A DNA stretch of 64,000 nucleotides. Source: JBNLBS01 sp050303415 (GTDB lineage: Bacteria > Pseudomonadota > Gammaproteobacteria > Methylococcales > Methylomonadaceae). Location of the stretch: NCBI GenBank assembly GCA_050303415.1, contig JBNLBS010000005.1, forward strand, positions 62,001 to 126,000, read 5' to 3'. The notes beneath the pieces are model-generated. The model was not told the origin of the DNA. It worked only from the letters and a program-made list of their open reading frames with translations, and ran no database searches. Positions 9,060 to 16,461 of the stretch are shown piece by piece (positions within the stretch are counted from its first letter, which is position 1; every line of letters starts with the position of its first letter). The position numbers and the translations under genes were made by a program.

Positions 9060-9139
9060 TTTTCTTCTCAGATAGAACAAAGAACATAATCTATATTTTA
9101 GCTTAAAAATATCTTATAACCAGTTATTTATTAAAGAAA

Positions 9140-9352
9140 TTAATAATGAGGGGGGATTTCATGGGCTGATGCGACTCCGGCACTGGGTACACTCTGGGAA
9201 AGCGAAGCAATCTTCTCATTTAACAGCTTACACATTTCCTGCAATTTCAAAATTTGTTCTTGCTGCTGCCCCATAACAGTATTCAAGTCTTGCAACAAAT
9301 CTTCCTGATAAGCCAGTTTAATTTCCAATTCAATTATTTTTTCTTCATTCAT
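9140..9352 (-). CDS. slyX: SlyX family protein
   Basis: 70 residues: a heptad-rich coiled coil (ELEIKLAYQEDLLQDLNTVMGQQQEQI) followed by a proline-ending tail (EIPPHY), the standard SlyX layout. The function is not established in any species. Length and the C-terminal PPHY are typical. It lies alone, 80 bp from the repeat protein. Confidence 0.85.
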   Translation of the reverse strand: MNEEKIIELEIKLAYQEDLLQDLNTVMGQQQEQILKLQEMCKLLNEKIASLSQSVPSAGVASAHEIPPHY

Positions 9353-9500
9353 CCAAGCAACACTCAGTACTGTGAAATTTACGTCAAAAGAACATAGTCT
9401 ATCATTTATCTGTTCATAATCAGCGAATTAGTCTAAAAAAGCCTTTAGTTCTTCATCACGCTATAATATAAAAGATATTAATCATTTCCCGATACGATTC

Positions 9501-9866
9501 ATGGCTAAATTACTTTTTTCTCTGCGCGGTATCCCTGAAGACGAAGCACAGGAAGTTTATGATTTATTAACAACTCATAATATCGACTTTTATGAAACAC
9601 CTGCAGGCAATTGGGGGATTTCCATGCCTGCCATCTGGCTGTATCACGAGAGTGATTTCACCAAGGCCAGAAGTTTGTTGGACGAATATCAGCAAAAAAG
9701 AGCTACTGAGCAAAGAGCAATTTATCTACAACTCAAAAAAGCAGGTCAAGCCCCCAGTTTTTGGGGCAATATAAAACGATATCCGATGCAATTCTTGGTT
9801 GTTATCGCCGCCATAGTCCTAATCGTTTATATTTCAATTAAACTACTATTTGAATTTGGCTTGTAA
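9501..9866 (+). CDS. DUF6164 family membrane protein
   Basis: 121 residues. The N-terminal part (LLFSLRGIPEDEAQEVYDLL, then FYETPAGNWGISMPAIW) has the pattern I associate with DUF6164. The C-terminal hydrophobic stretch (about residues 97-116) is a single membrane anchor, so the N-terminal domain should face the cytoplasm. Function unknown. It converges with the DUF2956 gene with an 8-bp gap and no obvious terminator between them. Confidence 0.72.
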   Translation: MAKLLFSLRGIPEDEAQEVYDLLTTHNIDFYETPAGNWGISMPAIWLYHESDFTKARSLLDEYQQKRATEQRAIYLQLKKAGQAPSFWGNIKRYPMQFLVVIAAIVLIVYISIKLLFEFGL

Positions 9867-9874
9867 ATTCAAAA

Positions 9875-10213
9875 CTACCTTAAGTAAGCCCAGTACCCGA
9901 CTATACCAAGCCAGGTAAGAGCCAATAATAGCCATGGCAATAATGACGGTTTGCTATCGTTTGGCAATACGGGTTGTTCGACTACCTGCTCTTTTTTAGC
10001 CAGCTGTTCAGCAACCTTTTTTAGTTTCCTGTCCAAATCCCGGGATTTTTCCTTTTGTTGTTTTTTGTATTGTTCAATTCCTTTTTGAATACCTTGCGCA
10101 ATTAATTTGGTTTGCTGCTTGGTTTGTTCCGGGCGTTGAGTCGCTCGCGCCACTTTCATCGCTTCTTCCTGTGTCTTGCTCGACGTTTTCTGGTATTTCG
10201 TTTTTTTAGACAT
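9875..10213 (-). CDS. DUF2956 family protein
   Basis: 112 residues. A very basic, Gln-rich N-terminal two-thirds (QEEAMKVARATQRPEQTKQQTKLIAQGIQKGI) matches DUF2956 as known from Shewanella and Vibrio. A single C-terminal membrane helix (LLPWLLLALTWLGIVGYWAYL) follows. This is probably a tail-anchored inner-membrane protein; no function is known. It is the last gene of a run of five small minus-strand genes starting at 11195. Confidence 0.75.
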   Translation of the reverse strand: MSKKTKYQKTSSKTQEEAMKVARATQRPEQTKQQTKLIAQGIQKGIEQYKKQQKEKSRDLDRKLKKVAEQLAKKEQVVEQPVLPNDSKPSLLPWLLLALTWLGIVGYWAYLR

Positions 10214-10229
10214 AACCCATCATTTGATG

Positions 10230-10364
10230 CTACTTACGTTGACGTTGTTTCAAATTATCCATACGCCGCTTAAAACCCTCTTTGTCAAAACAGTAATACA
10301 ATAAAAGCAACAAAAATGGCCATATCAAGAAAAATACCAGTTTTAAAACAACCCAAAAACTCAT
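10230..10364 (-). CDS. 44-residue single-pass membrane protein
   Basis: A short gene: ATG 10362-10364 behind a strong GGAGG site, stop TAG at 10230-10232. Residues 4-26 form one hydrophobic helix (VVLKLVFFLIWPFLLLLLYY). The tail is strongly basic (KRRMDNLKQRQRK), which by the positive-inside rule puts the C-terminus in the cytoplasm. It sits between the DUF2956 and DUF1289 genes on the same strand, probably in one transcript. No family recognised. Confidence 0.65.
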   Translation of the reverse strand: MSFWVVLKLVFFLIWPFLLLLLYYCFDKEGFKRRMDNLKQRQRK

Positions 10365-10385
10365 AATAGCCTCCATATTAGCAGC

Positions 10386-10571
10386 TTAAAGCGTCGATTG
10401 AACTCGTCGCTGTTTAGCCTTATCCAGAATTTGTAAACGCCCGACTTTATCAGCACTATGCCAGCCGGTAATTTCTGTTAAAGACCTGAAGCACCCCATG
10501 CAAATGTCATGCTCATCCAAACAACATCGACGCACACAAGGAGAGTCAACCCTTTCCGCACCCTTATTCAC
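10386..10571 (-). CDS. DUF1289 family cysteine-cluster protein
   Basis: 61 residues. It carries the family signature SPCVRRCCLDEHDICMGCFRSLTEITGW, a four-Cys cluster (C-x3-C ... C-x2-C) that probably binds zinc or an iron-sulfur cluster, followed by the usual Trp. The start is GTG (10569-10571), overlapping the upstream ybjQ stop as GTGA, so translation is probably coupled. The role of the family is unknown. Confidence 0.85.
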   Translation of the reverse strand: MNKGAERVDSPCVRRCCLDEHDICMGCFRSLTEITGWHSADKVGRLQILDKAKQRRVQSTL

Positions 10572-10882
10572 TTTAATTTAACGGCTGTGCCATAAGCCAA
10601 AATTTCAGATGCATTAGCCATAATCGAGCTGGTAGTAAAACGGATATTAACAATAGCATCCGCATCGCGTTCATGCGCCTGTGCAACCATACGCACTACC
10701 GCTTTATCTCTGGCCTCCGTCAACATCTCGGTATAACCTCTTATCTCACCGCCGAACAAAGCTTTGATACTGGCCATAATATCGCGACCGACATTTTTTG
10801 ACTGCACCACATTACCCGTAACCACACCTAAGCTTTCTTTAATTTCTTTGCCCGGCACATCCGGCGTTGTTGTAAAAATCAT
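10568..10882 (-). CDS. ybjQ: YbjQ/UPF0145 family protein
   Basis: 104 residues, the standard length. The sequence is typical: an opening TTTPDVPGKEI, GVVTGNVVQSKNVGRDI in the first half, then AREKA-like EARDKAVVRMVAQA, DADAIVNIRF and an ending AYGTAV. The family forms a pentamer and is often described as putative heavy-metal binding, without biochemical proof. GGGGGTGTT precedes ATG 10882. Coupled to the DUF1289 gene by GTGA overlap. Confidence 0.9.
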   Translation of the reverse strand: MIFTTTPDVPGKEIKESLGVVTGNVVQSKNVGRDIMASIKALFGGEIRGYTEMLTEARDKAVVRMVAQAHERDADAIVNIRFTTSSIMANASEILAYGTAVKLK

Positions 10883-10907
10883 AACACCCCCATATTAATT
10901 CAGCATC

Positions 10908-11195
10908 CTAAAGCACTGCTAAAATCAGTGCAAAAATAAAGCAAAAAGAGACAAAAATCGAAAACCAGGCCTTTAATGGTAATGATTTTCTTAACAGGCC
11001 TAACTCTTTAACAAACTCATGACCGACCTGCTCTGAAGCTAATATACGCTTAACTCTGCCTTTAAACGATTTTTGCTCTATTTCCGCCGCTTCTTCAGCC
11101 AGTAATTCATCCAATTTGGAATAAAAAGCACCGCATACCGGACAGGCAAACTCCTCTCCTCGTCTTTTTGCGCCGCAGGCTGTACAATTTTCCAC
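10908..11195 (-). CDS. Zinc-ribbon membrane protein
   Basis: 95 residues. The N-terminus has two CxxC pairs (CTACGAKRRGEEFACPVCG), a zinc ribbon. A charged helix follows (LDELLAEEAAEIEQKSFKGRVKR), then one C-terminal membrane helix (about residues 74-94). The start is GTG 11195 with AAGGTAGTC upstream. It is first in the run of small minus-strand genes. Function unknown; cytoplasmic ribbon plus tail anchor fits a membrane-tethered adaptor. Confidence 0.7.
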   Translation of the reverse strand: MENCTACGAKRRGEEFACPVCGAFYSKLDELLAEEAAEIEQKSFKGRVKRILASEQVGHEFVKELGLLRKSLPLKAWFSIFVSFCFIFALILAVL

Positions 11196-11343
11196 GACTA
11201 CCTTCCTTACAAAGCTAATAAAAGTCCGTACATGTTAACATGCTCAGTACTTACAAAAAATCAATACCGCCGTTTTTCAAATTTCCTGTTCATATTCCCA
11301 ATTAACACTACACTTATCTCATACATTACTGTCGGGAGCAGGT

Positions 11344-11757
11344 ATGACCATATCTATCACTGGCGGCTGCCTCTGCGGGGCTGTCCGATACGAAATTACC
11401 GAAGAACCAGTTGGCGGTGCCAATTGCCATTGCCGAACCTGTCAAAAATTTCTAGGCGCGCCATATTTAGCTGCATTATTTATTCATTCGTCTTCACTAA
11501 AAATAAGTGGTGCTTATAAAGAATACGCCACAATTGCAGACAGTGGCAACATCGTTTACCGAGCCTTCTGCCCCGAATGCGGCACTGCTCTGTTTGGCAG
11601 AAACTCTGCAGCTAAAGAGATAAGACCCATCGCAGCCGCCACATTGGATGACCCGAGCATTTTTCATCCCAAACATGACATCTGGGTAAAAGAAGCGCAA
11701 CCTTGGGATGTAATGGATCCTGACATACCTAAGTATGAAGGTAATTATATGCCTTGA
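11344..11757 (+). CDS. GFA-family (glutathione-dependent formaldehyde-activating-like) protein
   Basis: 137 residues with all zinc-binding motifs of the GFA fold: GGCLCGAVRYE, NCHCRTCQK, and FCPECGTALFG. The family includes Gfa, once credited with condensing formaldehyde with glutathione, but most members have unproven substrates. In a methylotroph-like host a formaldehyde role is tempting; nothing else here supports it. Start ATG 11344 follows GGGAGCAGGT. It is monocistronic. Confidence 0.85.
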   Translation: MTISITGGCLCGAVRYEITEEPVGGANCHCRTCQKFLGAPYLAALFIHSSSLKISGAYKEYATIADSGNIVYRAFCPECGTALFGRNSAAKEIRPIAAATLDDPSIFHPKHDIWVKEAQPWDVMDPDIPKYEGNYMP

Positions 11758-11844
11758 TTCGCTTTTGCCCGTATCAGGCCTACTCTAAAAGGCTATAAAC
11801 TTAAAATAAATCACCATATGGAAAATAACTTTGATGGATAGCAA

Positions 11845-11873
11845 TTGACACCGTAAAACCTAACATATATTAT
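11845..11873 (+). promoter_or_regulatory. Strong sigma70 promoter for lipoprotein-nuclease cassette
   Basis: TTGACA (11845-11850), a 17-base spacer, and TATTAT (11868-11873): a perfect -35 and 5/6 -10. Transcription would begin near 11880, about 90 bases before the lipoprotein start. Confidence 0.75.
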
Positions 11874-11970
11874 CAGTTTCAAACCGGCTTTTTAAACCGC
11901 CTCTTTCCTTTCCTATCATTCGTTGCGCATTATGATAAGCACTAGCTCAATTATAAATATAAGGTTTCGT

Positions 11971-12453
11971 ATGAACTATTTACCCCATGTAAAAATAAAC
12001 TTTATTTTTCTTTTAATTTTTGCTCTTGGTCTTCATGGCTGTTCAATGTTTAAAGTCGCTGAATACGATGCACAATTTAAAGAAGATATTATTCAAGTGG
12101 CAAAAAAAGTTGATCTGTTTTGGGGCCAGCTTCAAGCCGTTGATGATTCAGAAAGACAATACGATAAATTTAAGGATCAATATGCATTATTAGAATCGGA
12201 GATTCGCTCCCTTATTATGAAAAGTGATATTCGTCCACTTAACTCTGAATCAACCCAGCAAGCCAAGATTGCTTTAGAGCTATTACTGCAAGATCAGAAA
12301 ATTCACCAGTCAAAGAATTCCATGTCAGATTTTCAGATTAAAAGGCATCGTAAACAATATACAAGAATATTTACCGCTATGGCTAAAGGTGAAGAAGCCA
12401 AAAATATTTCGCCTTCAAGTGAGTCAACCCAAGCCGATGGAGAAAGACAATGA
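11971..12453 (+). CDS. Small lipoprotein of unknown function
   Basis: 160 residues from ATG 11971, which follows AAGGTTTCGT; the frame is open 16 codons further upstream but that start lacks a site. The signal peptide ends in a lipobox, LHGC. After the Cys the chain is soluble, helical and charged, with a long coiled-coil-like part (VAKKVDLFWGQLQAVDDSERQYDKFKDQY). The C-terminal 20 residues are disordered-looking (Ser, Glu, Gln). Its stop overlaps the next start (ATGA), so the two products are probably made together. No family recognised. The residue after Cys is Ser, fitting outer-membrane sorting. Confidence 0.7.
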   Translation: MNYLPHVKINFIFLLIFALGLHGCSMFKVAEYDAQFKEDIIQVAKKVDLFWGQLQAVDDSERQYDKFKDQYALLESEIRSLIMKSDIRPLNSESTQQAKIALELLLQDQKIHQSKNSMSDFQIKRHRKQYTRIFTAMAKGEEAKNISPSSESTQADGERQ

Positions 12454-12764
12454 GCTTTGATATAGAGAGTGTATTGAACGAAATGGCCAGCGTAATTTCT
12501 AATTCCGTGAAAGACGAAACCGGTGATATCAAAAGTTATGCCAAGGATATTCTAAATTCTGAAAAAGTTACTTTAAAGGAACTAAGTAAAGCTCGATTTC
12601 GTAATGAGATTGATGAAGAGGTGTTTAATCAGGAAGTCGAACGCGAAAAGAAGGTTATTGAGGCAGAGTTACTTACGCTTAACATCATGACCAAGGTTCT
12701 TGCACAAAAAGCAATAAGCCCTGCAATTGATGTTTTTGTGAATGCGGTTAAATCTGAAATTTAA
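12450..12764 (+). CDS. Small helical protein of unknown function
   Basis: 104 residues, no signal peptide, predicted all-alpha by composition, with a charged centre (NEIDEEVFNQEVEREKKVIEAE) and an amphipathic, more hydrophobic C-terminal third (LTLNIMTKVLAQKAISPAIDVFVNAV). ATGA overlap with the upstream lipoprotein. The pairing of a lipoprotein with a cytoplasmic helical partner is unexplained. The C-terminal part might associate with a membrane. No recognised family. Confidence 0.65.
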   Translation: MSFDIESVLNEMASVISNSVKDETGDIKSYAKDILNSEKVTLKELSKARFRNEIDEEVFNQEVEREKKVIEAELLTLNIMTKVLAQKAISPAIDVFVNAVKSEI

Positions 12765-12790
12765 AAGCTGTTAAGACATATGCGTGCCAT

Positions 12791-13717
12791 ATGAAACAAG
12801 CAATAAACTTATATAGCGCCTTAGCAGAAAGATGTCATAATAAAAAACGGCTCAATTGGTTATGGTCCTTACTTTTTTTAATCTTTTTATCCGGCAAAAG
12901 TCTAGCTGCAGACTTTTCGCTTCTATATCCTCCTGATCAATTAATTAAGGCCCAAGAAACCTATATTAAAAGCATTCAAACACTTTTATTTCAAGATATT
13001 CGCCCGTACCTTTCAATAAATGAATGGCAAACGCTATCTAAAACCAAAGTTAACCTCCCTTTACAAAGTAATAAATACGACTTATTTAATTATTCAACGA
13101 ACTTGACCTCCGGTAAAATAATCATCCCCACGTTATCAATAAAATTTTTTGATGACTTGTCTGTTGCATTTTCATGGTATGAACATTACCAGCTTGATAA
13201 ACGGGAAATCATCAATTATATAACCAAGATATATGAGAGCAATCATCCCCCCATCCCACCACTGTTAGCATTGGGCATTCCTGAAAATGCCAGAGAAATT
13301 AACGTTATTGTCAACACAGATGCTCAAAAAACGCTAAAATCTGCGCTTATTTTTCTAATTCTACATAACCTTGGCCACTGTCATTTCCACCATACGCAGT
13401 ACAGTATAATTTCAAATCAACGCATACAACTACAGGAAAAACAAGCCGATGAATTTGCTTTAGAGGTTATGGCTAGAATGCATATTCTCCCACAAGGCAT
13501 GGTTCATTGGTTTACCGTCACCGCTTTATTAGCCAACCAGCATACAGTTAAACACCCCATTTCACCTGATCGTTTATATGACATAGCAAAATGGCTTAAA
13601 TCCAACTCGAAAAAATTTTTTCATGCCAAAAGTGAAACGCATCCTGCTACAAATGAGGTACAAGCCGTTGCCTTGAATATTTCAATGATTGCCTCTCAAC
13701 TTAAGACGGTTAAATAA
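12791..13717 (+). CDS. Exported M48-like zincin with degenerate active site
   Basis: 308 residues. A basic N-terminus and hydrophobic segment (about 23-40, ending SLAA) suggest export. The second half resembles M48-type metallopeptidases. The zinc-binding helix reads LHNLGHCHFHH (H192, H196), so the two His ligands are present, but the catalytic Glu of HExxH is replaced by Asn193. The third-ligand motif is intact as E216-K-Q-A-D220, followed by EFALEVMAR as in the family. It may therefore bind zinc but not cleave peptides. Third gene of the cassette, 26 bp after the helical protein; the nuclease follows 59 bp later. Confidence 0.6.
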   Translation: MKQAINLYSALAERCHNKKRLNWLWSLLFLIFLSGKSLAADFSLLYPPDQLIKAQETYIKSIQTLLFQDIRPYLSINEWQTLSKTKVNLPLQSNKYDLFNYSTNLTSGKIIIPTLSIKFFDDLSVAFSWYEHYQLDKREIINYITKIYESNHPPIPPLLALGIPENAREINVIVNTDAQKTLKSALIFLILHNLGHCHFHHTQYSIISNQRIQLQEKQADEFALEVMARMHILPQGMVHWFTVTALLANQHTVKHPISPDRLYDIAKWLKSNSKKFFHAKSETHPATNEVQAVALNISMIASQLKTVK

Positions 13718-13776
13718 GAAAATCTCAATTCGGTTAAAATACACGGCCAAGTCAACAAGCCGTAGCGGACAGTCTG

Positions 13777-14664
13777 GTGAACAAGTACTCTAAAAATTTT
13801 GCTTTTATATTTGTCTGGCTTTACAAGCTATGCCGCCAGGACCCTTTAATATTCTTCTCTCTCGTTATTGTTGCCGGCTGCTGGTATGGTTATGAAATAA
13901 CCCTGGCTCGGCCGGCCATGAGCTTTAAAGGGGTTCCACAAATACAAAACTGGCAACAACCCATGCACTGGTTTCGCACCCTGCGTAATCAAGCATTTAT
14001 GGTTGGTTATTCGGATTTACGAGGCAACCCCTTATGGGCGGTTTATAAATTAAAACCTATCAATCAAGCCGCTGATTATTTCAAACGGCCGCAATCGTTT
14101 ACATCTGACTGGCGAACACTGAATCCAGCCAAACACAAGGACTATAAAAACAGCGGCTATGATAGAGGCCATCTTACCCCCAACTATGCTATCAGCCGTT
14201 TATATGGCAGGGAAGCACAGATGGATACTTTTCTGATGAGTAATATAAGCCCGCAAAAACCCAAACTAAATCAAAAACTTTGGCAACGTTTAGAACAAGT
14301 TGAAATTGACCATTTCACACGCCTTAACAAGGAAATTTGGGTAATTACCGGCCCTGTTTTTAAAGGCCGCACCGAAAGGCTTAAGTTTGGCTGGAATATC
14401 GAAATCCCGGATGCTTTCTACAAAATTTTTGCCTATGAAACGGAATCCGGAAGCATTAAAATTCTGGCATTTTTAATGCCTCAAACAGTTAAAGGCGATG
14501 AAGCCTTAACCCGTTTTTTAACTACCGTTGACAATATTGAGCAACTTACCGGCCTGAATTTTTTTTCCGATCTAGATGATAAACTGGAAGATAAATTAGA
14601 AGCGGCAGTCAGAACTTCCGGGTGGAAACTTAACAATGTCGCTCAACTTCCGGCTCGATATTAA
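13777..14664 (+). CDS. Membrane-anchored DNA/RNA non-specific endonuclease
   Basis: 295 residues. One N-terminal membrane helix (about 24-40) precedes a beta-beta-alpha-metal nuclease of the NUC1/EndoG type. The signature D129-R-G-H132-L-T-P-N supplies the general base His132. MSNISPQ (Asn156) supplies the usual metal ligand. Later WVITGPVF matches the fold. The family cuts single- and double-stranded DNA and RNA; anchoring puts the domain probably in the periplasm. The start is GTG 13777, the only codon that includes the membrane helix, though its ribosome site is weak. No immunity protein resembling NuiA is visible. Confidence 0.85.
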   Translation: MNKYSKNFAFIFVWLYKLCRQDPLIFFSLVIVAGCWYGYEITLARPAMSFKGVPQIQNWQQPMHWFRTLRNQAFMVGYSDLRGNPLWAVYKLKPINQAADYFKRPQSFTSDWRTLNPAKHKDYKNSGYDRGHLTPNYAISRLYGREAQMDTFLMSNISPQKPKLNQKLWQRLEQVEIDHFTRLNKEIWVITGPVFKGRTERLKFGWNIEIPDAFYKIFAYETESGSIKILAFLMPQTVKGDEALTRFLTTVDNIEQLTGLNFFSDLDDKLEDKLEAAVRTSGWKLNNVAQLPARY

Positions 14665-14857
14665 TCATAAAGATTCAATGATTTATTTTAGTCAATTAAT
14701 AGTCAACCCAACCAAACCCGTTAGAACAATTTGTTTATCATTAAAGACAGTGATAGAGTGAGATCCGTTGCATGAACAAAGTCTGAAGAACAAAAACAAT
14801 TACTTAATCCACTGATTAAAAGTTTACATTCTTGCAAACCATTCAAGGAGTACGGAC

Positions 14858-15658
14858 ATGCTAGATGCCAGTTTTTTATCTCAAACGGCTGCACTAAATA
14901 GTGCTCTTTCCGGTACCGAACATTTAGCCCCGTTACTCTATAGTTTGGTTCGAAGTATACGCCCCAGATCGGTAGTCGAATTTGGTATGGGCTATACCAC
15001 ACCTTTTCTACTAAAAGCGCTGGCAGACAACCAGCTTGATTTCAACCGGGAGCTGGAGCTTTTGATAGATAAAACCCAACAGGCCTATCAATCAGAAAAC
15101 ACAGCCGAATCACAAAAAAACTGGTTTTTGTCACAACCGACCGGCGCCGACCCCAGGCACTACGAACAAGGTTACAACCCTATGCTGTATGCCTTCGATG
15201 ACTATTCGGAACAATATAGCTCCGCCCCGAATGTTGTTGAATCATTAAAAAGCCTAAACCTTGAGCAATTTATAGTGGTTTCTCAAAGCAGTGCCATTGA
15301 TCATAGTTCAATTATTGCCAAACAGCATTTACCGATTGATTTAGCCTGGAATGATGCACTGGATTATCAAGAATTTTTTGATGAATACTGGCCGTTGCTT
15401 AACCCAAATGGCGGCGTAATGATTTTTCACAATACGGTAAATGGCTGTCCTAAATGCGCCATGTTTATTAAAAATCTAAAACTGAAACAAGTTTCCCGGT
15501 TTACGGATTTTGAGCTGATCAGCTTTTTTGAACCCTTTAAATTACACCAAAACAGTTATACCATCATTAGAAAAACCAGTGGATTTAATGAACATTTTTT
15601 AGATTGGGATCAAGAACCAATTACAGAAAGTGCACTACGCCTGATTCAATTTAACTGA
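14858..15658 (+). CDS. Class I SAM-methyltransferase-like protein
   Basis: 266 residues from ATG 14858 after CAAGGAG. It has a motif I-like stretch SVVEFGMGYTTPFLLKAL (about residues 38-55) and a later strand with DLAWNDALDYQEFFDEYW, then GGVMIFHNT, the arrangement of Methyltransf_24-like proteins. These act on sugars or small molecules; substrate unknown. The usual acidic residue after motif I (binding the SAM ribose) is not obvious, so activity is uncertain. It stands alone between the nuclease and phoB. Confidence 0.6.
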   Translation: MLDASFLSQTAALNSALSGTEHLAPLLYSLVRSIRPRSVVEFGMGYTTPFLLKALADNQLDFNRELELLIDKTQQAYQSENTAESQKNWFLSQPTGADPRHYEQGYNPMLYAFDDYSEQYSSAPNVVESLKSLNLEQFIVVSQSSAIDHSSIIAKQHLPIDLAWNDALDYQEFFDEYWPLLNPNGGVMIFHNTVNGCPKCAMFIKNLKLKQVSRFTDFELISFFEPFKLHQNSYTIIRKTSGFNEHFLDWDQEPITESALRLIQFN

Positions 15659-15762
15659 TCCTTTATTAAGAAAATTCAATAATTCCTTAGCCATTGTCAT
15701 ATTCGGGTAATATTAATCCTGTTAAAATCGGCCGTTGATAATATTTAGAACAGTTTATACGC

Positions 15763-16455
15763 ATGTCACAATACACAATTCTTGTTGTTGAAGATGAAGA
15801 TGCCATCAGAGAGATGGAAACCATGGTGTTGGAACAATCCGACTTCAATGTTATTGCTGTTGCCAATGCTGAAGAGGCTCAGATTTCCCTGTCTGAAAAC
15901 CTACCGGATCTGATTTTACTGGACTGGATGTTACCCGGTATCAGCGGTACTGAATGGGCCAGACGGTTAAAGAAAGATGATAATTATAAAGATTTACCGA
16001 TTATTTTACTGACTGCCAGAGGTGAAGAAGAAGATAAAGTCCGCGGCCTGGAAATCGGCGCGGATGACTACATGACCAAACCTTTTTCACCGAAAGAGCT
16101 CGTCGCCCGTATTCGTGCCGTGTTGCGCCGAAGTGGTAAGATCCAAGGGGCAACACTACTGACGATAAGTGATTTAACCCTGGATACAGATCAACATCGC
16201 TTCTGTATTCAGGATAAACAAATAGATGTAAGTCCAACTGAATTTCGCTTAATGCATTTTTTTATGACCCACCCCGACAAAGTCTACAGTCGAACACAAT
16301 TACTGGATAAGGTCTGGGGGCAAAATGTATACATCGAAGAACGCACGGTAGACGTACATATTCGACGTTTAAGAAAAATTTTAGGCCAACATGGAAGAGA
16401 AGATTTGATTCAGACAGTTCGTGGCTTTGGCTACCGGTTTTCGTTAACGGACTAA
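15763..16455 (+). CDS. phoB: Phosphate regulon response regulator PhoB
   Basis: 230 residues. Receiver domain with the acidic pocket VVEDEDA, phospho-acceptor Asp in LILLDWMLPG, and the Lys in DDYMTKPFSP. A C-terminal winged-helix DNA-binding domain ends in VDVHIRRLRKIL and TVRGFGYRF. Receiver, spacing and full-length similarity favour PhoB over other OmpR-family members, as does the partner kinase. It activates Pho genes under phosphate limitation. I do not see a convincing Pho box in its own upstream region. Confidence 0.93.
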   Translation: MSQYTILVVEDEDAIREMETMVLEQSDFNVIAVANAEEAQISLSENLPDLILLDWMLPGISGTEWARRLKKDDNYKDLPIILLTARGEEEDKVRGLEIGADDYMTKPFSPKELVARIRAVLRRSGKIQGATLLTISDLTLDTDQHRFCIQDKQIDVSPTEFRLMHFFMTHPDKVYSRTQLLDKVWGQNVYIEERTVDVHIRRLRKILGQHGREDLIQTVRGFGYRFSLTD

Positions 16456-16461
16456 AGTATA

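Noticed and set aside
11232..11519. 95-codon plus frame overlapping the GFA gene
   Set aside because: Runs in another frame into the well-supported GFA-family gene and shows no recognisable features.
15700..15762. Possible Pho box upstream of phoB
   Set aside because: TTGTCATATT occurs but the second CTGTCA half-site is missing at the proper spacing.
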